64,000 nt of DNA. Origin: Diphasiastrum complanatum (taxonomy: Eukaryota; Streptophyta; Lycopodiopsida; Lycopodiales; Lycopodiaceae). The position numbers were made by a program, and so were the translations under genes. The notes below the pieces were generated by a model, which was given only the letters and a program-made list of their open reading frames with translations, was not told where the DNA came from and did not search any database. Shown here piece by piece: positions 1-11,110 of the stretch (within the stretch, counting starts at the first letter, position 1; every line of letters starts with the position of its first letter). The stretch spans positions 1,635,908-1,699,907 of the forward strand of contig CM055096.1 of NCBI GenBank assembly GCA_029204225.1. Reading direction: 5' to 3'.

Positions 1-148
1 AATCCAAGTAGCAAAAGTAGGATTTGGAGCTATTATATATTGTTGTAACTCGCGGAGAAAGGGATCTTCTCTCTTCTCTCTCTCATTTCATCATTATACA
101 TGGTTCTCTTTGGGTTCTACTACTTTATTTTGTAACCTGCGATCGTTG
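1..148. other. Left edge, no clear feature
   Basis: No domain is recognisable. The minus strand would continue the G1 integrase C-terminus, but just below 149 the frame hits a stop where the G2 copy has Trp, and then shifts. This is probably decayed integrase tail or the spacer behind it. Confidence 0.3.
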
Positions 149-1381
149 TCATGCTTTGTGTCTTTCCTTTTTAGCTGCCAGTGCATGCACAGCTAGTAAG
201 CGTGTTTCACAGAGCTTATGCAGAGCTCCGTGGCATAATTGTAGAGATCTGGATTCATCAAGGCATTGTGTTGCGGCAATCCTCAATGAAGGGACTAAAA
301 ACTTTACTGGCATTACAACATCCTGACCATATACCAATTGGAATGGCGTTTGATCAATGCTTCCCTTATATGTTGTCCTGAATGCCCACAGAGCAGCATG
401 CAACTTGTGTTCCCAATCCGATCTGCTAGCTTCAACTATTTTCGTGAGCATGCTACACAAGATCTTATTGGATGATTATGCTTGCCCATTCACAGATTCC
501 TCATTTTTTGTCCCCATTTCTGGTTTTTTTTGACATTTTTTTGGCATTCTTTGGGCTATTTTTGGGTGGGAAACTAAAAAAATAAAAAATTTAATTGCCC
601 CCAAATTCTTTTGAGAATAAGGCGTACTGGTCCTATGGATCACGAAGAATTCCTCCAACAGGACCTTGATGGTCTCATTGATGAAATGACTCTCGCGATT
701 GTTGACTATCTCCACCGGGCACCCAAAGCGCACAATGATATTTTCAGAGAGAAACTTGGTAGTGGTCCTAGCATCAGCTACTCTTACTGCCTTGGCTTCG
801 ACCCACTTGGTGAGGTAGTCGTTGGCCACGATTATGTATCGAGCCTGGGTACTTCTTGCTGCAGAGTGAATTGGACCAATGTAATCCAGTCCCCACTTTT
901 CAAATGGTGCTTGGTCTAATACCAGGTGTAGATGGTCATAATTCAATCTGGTTGATCTCCTTGCCCTTTGGCACACATCGCATTTTCTTAGATATTCCTC
1001 TGTATCCTTATGAATTGCTGGCCACCAGCATATTGATTATAAGATCTTGCAAACTGTAATGTTGGATGCAAAATGGCCTCCACCCATGCCTTCATGTGAA
1101 AGCAAAATGATTTGGGTGGCCTCATGAGGAAGAATACATCGTCGAAGAATCCCATCTTGTCCTCTTCGATACAGTTGGCTGGGAATCAGCTGATAAAGTG
1201 TAGCTTTCGAAATCAATTTATGTTGATCCGCCTTTGGTAGTGATTTGTCTGGTTGGCCCCTCATTAGATATTCAACTATGTCGGCAGCCCAATCCGGTAC
1301 TGTGTCTATGTAAAATAAGACAGCATCAGACAGCTCGTCGTGGGGTTGGGTTGTCACCTCCTTTCCTTTGATACACGACAC
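149..1381 (-). pseudogene. G1 integrase (zinc-binding and catalytic core), decayed
   Basis: Integrase joins element cDNA to the chromosome. Reading down from 1381, there is the linker after RNase H, then a histidine pair in HEGMGGGHF, the start of the H2C2 zinc domain. The core (976-476) shows GLDYIGPI, NDYLTKWVEAKAV and RFGCPVEIV. The expected SDRG around the second catalytic Asp reads NNRE, all explicable by G-to-A changes, so catalysis should be lost. The tail (460-149) has WAFRTTY and PFQLVYGQDV, typical of the gypsy integrase C-terminal region. Several frames are needed and the tail ends in a stop at a conserved Trp. G2 carries a related but clearly different copy. Confidence 0.85.
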
Positions 1382-1840
1382 ATGATCTGTTTTCCCTTGC
1401 GAACTACTATCTGAAAATCAAACTCTAACAACAGAAGTAGCCATCAAGTGATTCTCCTTATGTTGCAAGTTTTGTAACGAGATAGAGCAAGGGTTGATGG
1501 TCCGTATAAAAGGCAAAATGAGTGGCCATCACGTAATGCCGAAACTTCTTAACCGCATATATCATTGCCAGTGCTTCTCACTATATGATTGAATAATTCA
1601 TTTTTGTATCACTGAGCTATCGGCTTGCAAATAGGACCCGGAAGTCCTTTTTGTGTTCTCTTGGCTGGGTTAAGACTGCTCCAACTACATACTTCGATGC
1701 ATCCGTATGCACATTAAACTCAATGGACCAATTGGGTGGCCCTAAGATTGGTGCTGAAACCAATGCATCCTTAAGTTTTTGGAAAGCCTTTAGGGCTTCC
1801 TCATTCCAATGTGGATCCGTTGTGAGTTGGGTTGACCTTT
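1382..1840 (-). pseudogene. G1 RNase H remnant
   Basis: The minus strand gives WNEEALKAFQKLKDAL, a proline-rich link, then FNVHTDASKYVVGAVLTQ and a short run to FASR before a stop. HTDAS is the first catalytic-Asp motif of Ty3/gypsy RNase H, which degrades RNA in the RNA-DNA hybrid during reverse transcription. The rest, down to the integrase linker at 1381, is broken. The reverse transcriptase expected just upstream (1841-1908) is absent. Confidence 0.75.
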
Positions 1841-1908
1841 ACCGCCCATGTGGTTGGGTCGGCCTTTACAGCCTGCTCTTTGTTCTCAAAGGTGAGTTTC
1901 CCCATACC

Positions 1909-2232
1909 CTAGTTGTGTACTACTTGCGTAGTCCTCAACCATGGTCCTCCCAATAAAACACAGTATGTAGATGGAGATTCAAGTATATCCATTACTACAA
2001 AGGTGATCACAAACTGCATGCCTGCAATTTTTACAGGGATATCAGCAACCACACCCTTCGGTTTTACACAGGATTGATCTGCTAGCTTGATGGCGAATCT
2101 TGCTGGCTTCAATCCCTGTAGACCCCATTGTTGGTACAAAGTAGTGGATATCAAATTAACACCTGATCCTCCATCTACTATTGTTGCCTGATTTCTTGTC
2201 TTTGATTGGCAAGATGATGTTGTGTTCCTCAC
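1909..2232 (-). pseudogene. G1 aspartic protease domain
   Basis: An open stretch of about 107 codons contains TIVDGGSGVNLIS followed by a beta-rich region ending in VLLGGPWLR. This is the retropepsin-like protease of plant Ty3/gypsy elements, which cuts Gag-Pol. The catalytic Asp is present, with DGG where DSG or DTG is usual; DGG-type sites occur in plant gypsy elements. The domain is followed almost at once by RNase H sequence rather than by reverse transcriptase, so a deletion has joined the end of protease to the start of RNase H. It lies outside the duplicated segment, so there is no second copy here. Confidence 0.75.
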
Positions 2233-3742
2233 TCTCCCATGCTACTCCAATGTGGAGGACGTTACTAGTCTCTTCGTAGCCCATACAGTATATGGGCTCT
2301 GGCGCTACTAGCTCCACGTCCACTTTGGCCCATTTAGCCAAAAGGCTTATAGCTTGTGGCGCAATCCACAGTAATTCCCCAAGGGGTAAGCTAACACGGC
2401 TCGCCAGTAGGCTTGTGAGCCTTTCAGTGCACGGTTCCTCGGGCTCCACCATGTCGAAAGGTGGTTCAATGCGATGCAATCGATCATTCTGATTAGTGTG
2501 CAATGGTGAGCCCATTTGTGGTTCCCGTTTGTCATTAACAAGAGGTTACATAGGGTTGTCCTTTTCTTGCTCTTTTTCCTCCGCTTGTGCTCTCTGTACC
2601 CAGTGTCATATCTTCTGGTACTGTCTCCTTTCTTTCCTCACATTCGGATATGGCGCTGAAGTTGAGGGTTGGTCATCAGTGACCGATGGTGGTGGTGAGG
2701 GAGCCACTTCCTTTCTCTTCTGTGCTCGCGTAAAGGCTAACACAAGGGCATGGAAATGTTGCCTTTCCCGTGGCATCCCCACTAGAACCGTTGCTCGTTG
2801 TATTGCAATGAAGCTCAATGGTGTGCTAGTCCTATGTCTCAATGGACAATTCTTGAAGCAGTGTCCATAACCGCATTCTAGACAAAAGGATGTATATTGT
2901 CCCTTGTAAGGACATTCAACAATTTTGTGTCCTTCGCCACATGTGTGGCAGTCGTAATGTCTTCCACCTTGACGCTAAGTTTGAGCTACATAGGCCGCAA
3001 TATATTCATTTATGGCAGGATTCATATATGGTTCATCAGGCCCATACTATTGCTGCTGGTCAGGTTGAGATGGTACTGGCATCTCTGGTTCTGCTGCTGT
3101 CAAATTTACATGGGCCACTTGTTGATTAGCTGGTCCCGGTGGCGCAGGTAAGGCCATACATTGTTGACTATTTGGTGCACCATACCTCAGTGTCGCATTT
3201 GGTGCCCCTTGATGATATGGATAAGAAGTCTGATAAGGACCCCTTTTTTGTTGGACAATTCGGGGGTTAAATGGGCAAAATGCCATATCTGCGATGTTGC
3301 GTTGCACAAATTGTTTGTTGTATGGTTTTGTGTGCATAATGAACACCTTACATTTTTGCGATGGAGATACTGTAGCTGGTTTTGTTCTGGTAGATTTGGC
3401 GTTGTTGTTACAGCTCCTTGTAAGGCTTTCAGTTTCTGATCAAACTGCGCCGTAAGCTGCTCCATCTATTGATTGTGTAATTTTGTCATCTGTTCCAACA
3501 ACAGTTCTGTGGATAGAGTGGAAGCATTTGATGATGATGATGCTATCGAGAGAGTAGGAGTATGGGTGGATGGATATTCGTCGTCTGATCCCTCATCCTC
3601 TTCCCTGAAAAACCAAGCCTGAGCCACCGCTACTAGTGACATGGGGAACAACATCAACTTCTCTGCAGGTGTCCGATCACCATAGATTTCACAAGCGTTC
3701 TCGTAGATCTAGAGGAAGCGGATGGGATCTGATGATCCGTCA
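2156..3742 (-). pseudogene. G1 gag, broken
   Basis: Gag forms the particle and binds element RNA. From right to left: an N-terminal part (to about 3466) with SRVHPIVQARSNYLGPHH, a run containing FPMSLVAVAQAWF and an acidic/Ser-rich stretch; then MEQLTAQFDQKLKAL; a Pro/Gln-rich linker (3346-3047); and two zinc knuckles at about 2955-2845 of form C-X2-C-X3-H-X4-C (CHTCGEGHKIVEC and CLECGYGHCFKNC). X3 spacing is known in some plant gypsy Gags. A TAG interrupts the frame next to MEQL and is present in both copies. Copy A has also lost about 76 bp near 3812 that copy B keeps, which shifts the frame. The 2515-2156 stretch links Gag to protease. Confidence 0.75.
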
Positions 3743-3923
3743 TATTTTGGTATCTCCATCCGAGGTGCCCTCCGGACTGCTTGCAAGGGAGCGACAAGTA
3801 TGGGTTGACCCTCCTTCTTGCTACTGATCTTCCAAATCTCATATTCATCTGATGGTGGGGTCCAAGATAGTTGGATCTTGCTTGTACAATGGGATGCACT
3901 CTGGATCTTAAAGATCTGATCAA

Positions 3924-5099
3924 TCTAATTGGCCGGAAGTGAAAATCAGGCCCCTTACGGTGGTTTTCCTTGATAGCTTTTTGCTCCTTGCACTGATTGA
4001 CTTGAGATTTTGATAGTAGCTAGATCTGGTGTAGATCTTTCCACTGATCTAGTCTGTGAGGGTTCTCTGGTGCGAGGGTTGGCTATGCAAGGGTTCTTTA
4101 GCTGTTTTGCAGACAAAAAATCTTGATATCTCTCAGATCATTGGGAAATAACTCTCACAAGGATCAAAGGAGCTGATTCTTGATCTGACTCTAAAAATCT
4201 CTACGATAGTTAACTCTTGCAAGAAGTGAAAATTTCATTGTTTGCAAGGGGTCAAAACCACTAATTTTGCTTGATCTTCACCAATAATCAGTACTAACTC
4301 TTGCAGGCTTTATCACTAATGGAAATTGTCATTCTGGATCAATTGGAGTGGTCTACAAGAGTTCTCTCTGAATGCTGAATCTTCACTATTTAGTGATTTT
4401 TTAACACTTAAACCCAATTTTCTGCTCACTAGCTCTCGCAGACTCTTTTGTGTCCTGGTCTCACTGACATGGAACTTTAAAATTCTCTGCGAGGGTTCTT
4501 GCACACTAGAACTGAAAATTTTAGTGTCTACAAGGGACTTTGGTATTTTCCCCTCTTTTTTTCACTAGGAACTCTCGCACAAGCACTTAGACAATGAACT
4601 AACTCTCGCAAGTTTCTATGTGTCATAGTCTCACTGAGATGGAACTTCAAAGGGGTTTGTGAGAGTTCTGGTGAAGACTTGCATTTTTTTTGAAATTTTT
4701 ATGGTTTTTCTCTATTTTTTTTTTTGCAAGCTGCTTCGAACTAACTCTCGCAGACTTCTATGCAGGTCCAGGACAGTACCCTGGAGCTGCTGCCAGTCAT
4801 GCGAGGGTTAATTCTCACTAGTTTTGGTGAAAACAAAATATGATGGAAAATTTGGCAGTTTTTCCTTCCAAAATGTAGATTGGTGTGTAATTTTTGGTTT
4901 TTTTACTGGTTGGCTTGGATTTCAAGCCCTTAGAGGCTGTTCAAGGCCTCCTCTATCCTGTCACACCTTCGCTAGCTGTGAACAATCCAAACATAGAAAA
5001 ATATAGAAAACTAACTCTAAACGCCCAAAAATCTACCTAAAACTACTCCAAAAAGCAAGAAATAGCTAAAATGCAGCTATACTAGTTAGTGGAGACCTA
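3924..5099 (-). other. G1 leader with repeated GCGAGGGTT-type motif
   Basis: This lies between gag and PBS. No coding domain is seen, and the short ORFs are not convincing. At least a dozen copies of AACTCTCGCA, or its complement form GCGAGGGTTCT, occur in both orientations between 4056 and 4810, for example at 4072, 4431, 4489, 4601, 4743 and 4801. Confidence 0.7.
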
Positions 5100-5117
5100 T
5101 CCCTAGCTACGGTGACA
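5100..5117 (-). other. G1 primer-binding site, diverged tRNA-Asp type
   Basis: The plus strand reads TCCCTAGCTACGGTGACA; copy B has TCCCTAGCTACGGTGCCA, ending in CCA like a tRNA 3' end. It matches 14 of 18 positions of the tRNA-Asp-type site in G2. It lies about 9 nt inside the presumed LTR edge. Confidence 0.55.
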
Positions 5118-5126
5118 CTATAGGAT

Positions 5127-5961
5127 TGAAGATCTCACGTAGTAGTAGCCCTCTCGCCTGTCAACAAGGGTTAGAACACTATATAGGTGCCTAACTATGA
5201 ATGGATGCTACTTTTAGATAGTTTTCTACTTATTCTCTAACTCTATCACCACTAATATTGCACACCCCTAATTCTACTCTTCTAAACTAACATTCATCAT
5301 CTAGCATCGAGGATATGAAGCTAGTTGTCACACGTAGATTCATTCCCATGAGAGCGATAGCATAGTTCAAATTTCAGCATGAATGGAAGATTCACATCTA
5401 ACTCTACCATTCATAAACCCTAAGCATTAACACTACCCCATTAACACTAGATCCACAATGACGATAACTTACTCTTTCTCTCTCACAAAAAGTATAAAAA
5501 CATGCAATCCCAATAACAATCAGATCGAACAATTAGCAAAACACAATAAAAGCATGAGAGATGGAGGAAAAGTGATAGAGAGCAAGGACATTCATAAATC
5601 CATTTCACAAGAGAACCAATCTGCTTTATTGAAATGAAGATATGTACTCGACTTGGTCCATTTTTATAGTAGAGAGAAAGACCCTAGCCTTTGAATCCTA
5701 TTGGTCCATTTCTGCCTCCCTAACTATTCAAATTTAAAAAAAGAGTAACCATCCAAATTGGAGGGAAACCCAACTTTATTCACTAACTTGACATTTAGGC
5801 CCTGCAACATTAAAAGTCCTGCAAAAAGGCCTAAAGTTATTGACTTTCTAATCAATCAAATAACTATGTGATCATCGGGTTGGACTTACACTTGCAAGGA
5901 GCCAAATCCCTCTCACTTATTAACTATGGTTAGGGTTGTCTTGGGATCCGCAAACCCTCCA
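5127..5961 (-). repeat. LTR shared by G1 (5') and G2 (3')
   Basis: About 835 bp. On the plus strand it ends AAACCCTCCA, as does the G2 5' LTR, and from about 5298 it aligns with 11884-12558 at roughly 90 percent apart from indels. On its left is a PBS and on its right a polypurine tract, so one LTR closes two elements. The left edge (TGAAGATC) is inferred from PBS spacing and is less certain. Confidence 0.7.
5661..5668 (-). promoter_or_regulatory. TATA box in G1/G2 LTR
   Basis: The minus strand reads ACTATAAAAATGG about 300 bp inside the U3 edge. The same position in the G2 5' LTR reads TATAAAAAGG, so it is probably the polymerase II promoter of the family. Confidence 0.5.
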
Positions 5962-5976
5962 ACGGTATCCCCCACC
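5962..5976 (-). other. G2 polypurine tract
   Basis: The minus strand reads GGTGGGGGATACCGT directly before the LTR start TGGAGGG. A similar tract sits beside the G4 LTR at 22569. Such tracts prime plus-strand DNA synthesis, and the position marks the LTR as the 3' LTR of the element on its right. Confidence 0.65.
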
Positions 5977-6179
5977 AAAATTGGTGGTGGTCCCATGACA
6001 CCTACGAGATGCAGTTATTGTGGGCTTTTATTTGCATCATGTCAAATCTTTATTAAATGATACTGCACCTTCTCCATGAAATCGAGTCAAGCCGTGTTGA
6101 AATCCAAATTGTGCGGCAAAAAACAATGGTGGGCTCCGGCAATCCACTTTGAAGTTGTCCAGGATGTGAATTAAGATTC

Positions 6180-8234
6180 TTAGGAGCCTCCCATCATTGC
6201 GGTACGGAAATACAATCGAGCCACCGACAGCTGAACCTTTATGCTCTCTGAGGCCATTGGCTTATTTGGATCGAATGTCAAAGGAGGAAGACAATCATCC
6301 CATTGCGTTGCCACGGATGCCAACAGAGTCAAGTCTTTTGCAAAAAGCGCCGATTGCCTCACTGTCAGATCGGGAGAGGGTATATACTCTCGCTGGTACG
6401 CTTGTAGTGCCCGATGGAAATCGCCTGAAATTTTTCAACTATAAGGTTGGTGGATGATTTGCCAGTTTGGCATATGGATAATAATTTTGTCCATGGCCAA
6501 TCCCAAATCCTTCCACTTATTCCTACATGACATTGGTACATAATATAGATCTACGTGCAATTGGCGCGGGCTGGTCACATAAATCCTAATAGATTTCAAA
6601 GTTTTCTCAAATACTGTAACTCTCTAAGCTGGCTACTCTCCCAATGTGGGTATTTTATCCAATTCCTTGCTGACCTCTATTTCAGAGGTTTTAAACTTAA
6701 GGACCCAACCACCACGCAAGGACTCATGAGGATGTTTCGCTAAAAAACTCTGAATCTGGTCCTCGACGCTGATTGGTCTTCTGAACAATGGTGTGGTCCT
6801 TGATGAAGATAGACTCGGTTGCACTGCTTGTGGAGCTAGCTGTTGTTCTTTAACTTCAGGGGCTCCACCCTGGTCCATGTCGAATCCAACCCTATAGCCA
6901 TAGGTGTATCAACTTGGTGTGGAGGGGAGAATTACGGCATGATCGGAACTGAATTTGAGGCCCAGCTTCCAACACCTGAGCGGCAGCCTTTTCATATGCA
7001 TTGATGGTTGCTTTAACCTTTTCCAACTCAGTTGATGCTGTACCTTTGAATATGTCAAAGTGCCCTTGGATCCTTGAAGCGCAACTTTGTAGGTTTCAAC
7101 CTTTTTAAACAAATATGCGATCTCCGTCGGAGTGTGATGGGAATGGTAGCCCTAATGGTCATAGACTGTCCACGAGAGGAAGCAGAGGTGAGGGAAGCAT
7201 TAAAGACAGGGGAAATAGGTAGTTTAGTGCAAATAGCAGTAGGGGGTGGAAGTGTAGCTGAGGATGTTTGCCTAGTACGACGTCGTGACGCGGAACGCGA
7301 GTCAGGAATGATGATCTCGTTGCGTGGAAGACGTCAACTATGTGAGCTGGATGCCTGATGAGATGACTCGTCCGGTGCTTCTTCGTAGATAGAAAGCACG
7401 GAATCCATACGAAACCCATGAATTTTGTTTTCAAGGTGGGAGGCTACTAGGAGAGATAACAAAGGGCCAGCAGCAAATTTTTGCTTGGTATTCTCTTAAT
7501 GGCTCGTTTGAGCTCTCCAAAAATGGTCTTGAACCAGTTATATGGTTCGAGAGGGGCCTTGACTATCTTGGCATGAGACTCAACTATCTTATGCAAAATC
7601 TGGGAAGTAATACGGTCTTTTCTGAGGTTGCCAACCATCAAGAAATTGTTAAGGAGCTGAGTTGCGACGTGAATGGCATGATCAATAATGACTTCTAGAA
7701 GGTGGTCGTAATTAGTCCAGTGCAAATCATTCATAATGTCAATATAAGACTTAATAGCCTGTTTGGCTTGCTTATAGTTTGGTGAAGCTTGGGTACCAGA
7801 TGTTATCCCTATGGCAACAAGGCAGCCTCAGTCACGCGCACCTTGTGTGTGGCTCCTTGGAAAGTAATATAAAACTTGGATTTCTCCTCCTTCCAAGTAT
7901 TGAAGGCAAGAGAGATAAAATCCATGTTTATTCTCCCTAAGAAGGCTCTCTTATGAATACCCATTGCAGTAAGCAGAGGCTCCACAAAGGTCATCCACTG
8001 AGTGACCATGCTTGTGCTAGGAAGGATCATGATATCCATTGCAGATGGGACATCATGATGGATAGTATAACGCGACGATTGAGACATATATGTGGAAGAC
8101 ATGATGGAAAAGCACAAAAACTGAAAGTTATAGGCACGAGTGTATATCAAAAAATAGTATAGAAAGTTCTGAAGGCTTTGGTCGCTAGAAAAATTGGCAA
8201 GAGCTTCGCTAGCACAAGTGAGGAATTCAGCCAA
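6180..8234 (-). pseudogene. G2 extra ORF after pol, coiled-coil protein (copy A)
   Basis: A gene-like stretch in the same sense as pol, lying between integrase and 3' LTR. The N-terminal part (8234-7809) includes MSSTYMSQSSRYTIHH and NMDFISLAFNTWKEEKSK; a second block (7734-7447) has MNDLHWTNYDHLLE. In copy A about 848 bp covering most of a predicted coiled coil is missing at 7131. Then come RRPISVEDQIQSFLAKHPHE and GGWVLKFKTSEIEV. The C-terminal domain (6467-6183) begins NWQII and ends ARLYFRTAMMGGS before TAA. The same domain ends the E3 ORF at 18972-19391. No signal peptide or membrane span stands out. Function unknown; the position is env-like but nothing seen shows an envelope. Stops and frameshifts are present. 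Confidence 0.7.
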
Positions 8235-8997
8235 CTTATAAGTGAATTTGGAGGGTCCTTTACACTGAATACTAGTTTGGCTGATCAGTGCTGAACAAAA
8301 ATTTGCAAGCTTGTTCAGTATTATGAAAATAGGCTATAAAAAACTTGGCAAAGATTTTTGAGGTGCTGAAGCCATTCGACGAATTCCAGGACTCGCGACA
8401 GATGAACCTTCGCCCAAGTACTGTTATAAATGCAACTTTTGGAGATCTGAACCTATAGCCAACCTAATTTTGACATTTTAAGACCATCTAGCATGTCAGT
8501 GAAGGTTTTTGAGGAGAGTAAGGTGCTCGGCAAAGGTTCTCGAAATGGCATACTGCTAATCATTCGCCTAACTCAAAAACATGTATTTTTTCTGAAAAAG
8601 AACCTTTGCCCAAGTTAGTATAGATATATCTGAAGTGGATGTACAATCTGAAAGTTCAGCGAAGGTTTCCAATATTGTATAGGCAACATATGACCGAAAC
8701 AGTGATTTTATAAGTCATTTTCCATCAAAAATTATCTTTTTTTGAAAATACTTGCCTTCCTCTTTTTCCATTCTGATGACTTTTCTGACTTTTGAACATC
8801 GGTCTTTCCTCTTTTTTTCTTTTCTTTTTTGTTTACTATCTTTTCCAACAAAGTTAACAATTAAGTACTGAAAACAAAAAAATTGAAAACAAATAAAATT
8901 AAAAATCATTTGGATCATGCACTGGCGGAGCAGACTGCCAAAACTTGTGTAATCGGCTGTCATTCACAGGAGTATCAAACTGTTTTTCGTCCAAGTG
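8235..8997 (-). other. G2 spacer between integrase and extra ORF
   Basis: Non-coding. It carries repeated GGCGAAGGTT-type motifs in both orientations (for example near 8405, 8529, 8605 and 8657) and a T-rich tract near 8800 that in copy B has become a run of 30 T. Confidence 0.6.
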
Positions 8998-10272
8998 CTA
9001 AAGAATCACAACTCCATAGTTCAGGATTTTCTTTACTTTATATGGGCCTTCACTTATAAACTTCAATTTGCCCTTGATCAGCTTGGTTTTGTACATCACT
9101 GCGAGATCTCCTACTTTCAGATCTCTTTTGTGTAATCGACAATCGTGCCATGCCTTACGACGGGCTTTCTCTGGTGCTAACGCATGAACTGCCATCAATC
9201 TTGTTTCACACAATTTTTGCAACACTTCAAGACTTAGTCGTAAAGGCTTATCATCATTTAACCACTCTGTTGTTGCTATGCATAAAGATGGTATTAAAAA
9301 TTCAATCGACATGAAAACATCTTGACCATAAACCAGTTGAAAGGTCGCTTGATTTGTACTATTTTTGTAAGCGGTTCTGAATGCCCATAATGCTGCATGC
9401 AATTTATGTTCTTAATCGGATTGACTCGCTTCAACTATTTTCGTCATAATAGTGCAGAGAATCTTATTGGAAGATTCAGCTTGCCCATTCCCTCTGGGAT
9501 AATAAGGAGTACTAAATCTATGTATAACAAAAAAATCTTCCAGTAAACACTATATCGTTTGATTAACAAAGTGTGTACCCCGGTCACTAACAATCTCGAT
9601 CGGACATCCAAATCTGATAATAGTATTTTCATAGAGAAACTTGGCCGTAGATTTCGCATCAGCAACTGTGACAGCTTTGGCTTCAACCCACTTGGTCATA
9701 TAATCAGTTGCTATGATAATCCTCGCACAACAGCATGAATAGGACCAACATAATCCAGTCTTCATTTTTCAAATGGCGCTTGTGATAAAACTGGATGCAA
9801 GAGTTCATAGTTCTGTCTAGTAGGCCGTCGTGCTTGCTGGCAAACATCACATGTCTGAATATAATTTTTTGTGTCCTTATGAAGTGTAGGCCGCCAACAA
9901 CCTGATTGCAAAAGTTTGCAAATAGTGATATATGTAGAGAAGTGTCCTCCGCCCATGCCATAATGTGAAAATGCGATTAAATCTAGTATTTCATGCGGTA
10001 AAACACATCTACGTAGATCCACAACGATACAGTTGTCCTACAATCAATTGATAAGGTTGAGCCTTATGAATCAATTGCCTCTTCTGTACTTTTGTCAAAG
10101 AGTCATTCAGTTGTCCTAGCATCAGGTACTCAACAATATCTACTGCCCACTCAGGTTCTATTTCTACATAGAATAATGAAGTGTCTGGTAATTCATCATC
10201 AGTATTAACTAGTGCAGATTCAATTCGCGAAACATGGTCAACTAGATAATGTTGCTTCCCCTTTCGAACCAC
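8998..10272 (-). pseudogene. G2 integrase, decayed (copy A)
   Basis: From 10272: linker with LVDHVSRIESALVNTDDELP; the H2C2 zinc domain with HYGMGGGHF and CDVCQQARRPTRQ (10022-9762); then the catalytic core with DYMTKWVEAKAV, RFGCPIEIVSDRGTHFVN and, near 9490, GNGQAESS. The Asp of SDRG and the Glu of QAESS, the later two of the D,D,E triad, are therefore visible. The C-terminal part (9402-8998) has WAFRTAYKNS, FQLVYGQDV and a tail with KGKLKF and GPYKVKKIL typical of gypsy integrases. Frame changes split it at about 10020, 9765 and 9440. It is clearly diverged from the G1 integrase. Confidence 0.85.
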
Positions 10273-10645
10273 AATTCAAAAGTCAAATTCAGTCAATAAC
10301 AGTAACCATCTTGCAATACATCTAGTATTGCACGTCTTGTTTACCAAGTAAAGTAACGGTTGGTAATCCGTATAAAATGCAAAGTGCGTTTCCATGAGGT
10401 AATGACGAAATTCCGAACAGAAAGAATCATGGCTAACGCTTCACGTTATGTTGTTGAATAGTTCTTCTCTGGATTTGTAAGTTGTCTGCTTGCAAATCGT
10501 ATGGAATAGTCCTTCTTATAGTAACCTGGCTGTGTCAAAACTGATCCAATTGCATATTTTGAGGCATCAGTGTGAACATGAAATTCAGTCGTCCAATCTG
10601 GAAAATGCAGTATCGGTGTTGAAATTAATGTTTTTATTTTATTTT
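10273..10645 (-). pseudogene. G2 RNase H, decayed (copy A)
   Basis: The minus strand gives STPILHFPDWTTEFHVHTDASKYAIGSVLTQPG followed by FASRQLTNPEKNYSTT. HTDAS is the first catalytic Asp motif of Ty3/gypsy RNase H. After the Glu-containing segment the frame breaks repeatedly before the integrase linker. It sits between RT (10646-11110) and integrase, the normal order. Described from sequence by eye; the exact ends are approximate. Confidence 0.75.
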
Positions 10646-11110
10646 TTAAAGGCTTCTAATGCCTCTAATGCCCAAATAGAAAAAATAGTCAGTTTGTATA
10701 TAGGTCTTTCTAAATTCCCAAAGAAGATAATAAAATCGATAGTAGTTCGCATGGCCCATAAACACATAAACTCCACGAATTGTTGTTGGCGGTGGCAATT
10801 CCACAATTACCTTGATTTTAGAATAATCTGTGACAATGCCATGTCTCGATATCACATGCCCAAGCACAACTCCATGGAAAACCCATATCTGACATTTTTT
10901 TGGATTTAGAGAAATTTGATACTTGCGACATCTTTCAAATACTTTCTCCAATCGATCCAGGTGGTCTATATTTGTGCTATGGACTCCAAGGTCATCCAAG
11001 TAAATTTCAAAGAATTTCTGTAAATAATCTTTAAAAGCAAATTGCATTACTCTTTGGAACGAACTTGGTGTATTACAGAGTCCAAACGACATTACTTTGC
11101 AAAATGCCAA
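10646..11110 (-). pseudogene. G2 reverse transcriptase, C-terminal half (copy A)
   Basis: An open run of 154 codons begins at CKVMSFGLCNTPSSFQRVM (fingers/palm junction), then EIYLDDLGVHS, the catalytic YxDD box with both Asp present, then SLNPKKCQ and LGHVISRHGI, and ends near GHANYYR in the thumb/connection region. The N-terminal half of RT, all of protease and all of gag are absent: upstream the sequence passes directly into the leader. The catalytic box is intact but the enzyme cannot be complete. RT copies element RNA into DNA inside Gag particles. Confidence 0.85.

Larger units (their letters stand above)
1..5961 (-). mobile_element. Ty3/gypsy element G1, partial (3' LTR outside window)
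   Basis: Read on the minus strand, the order is 5' LTR (5961 to 5127), PBS-like site, leader, gag, protease, RNase H remnant and integrase, the Ty3/gypsy order with integrase last. The PBS resembles the complement of tRNA-Asp, as in Athila/Tat elements. The reverse transcriptase is missing between protease and RNase H, and every coding part has stops or frameshifts, so the element is dead. The part from 3413 rightwards lies in the duplicated segment and recurs at 35054-37690. The 3' LTR must lie left of the window. Confidence 0.8.

Noticed and set aside
24-326. 100-codon plus-strand ORF at the left edge
   Set aside because: It overlaps the integrase tail on the other strand and has no protein-like pattern.
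3440-3480. TAG in G1 gag as a programmed readthrough site
   Set aside because: Present in both copies, but the context is CAA-TAG-ATG rather than a known readthrough context, and a CAG-to-TAG transition explains it.
5127-5961. Solo LTR interpretation
   Set aside because: A PBS on one side and a polypurine tract on the other, with matching element interiors both ways, favour a shared LTR.
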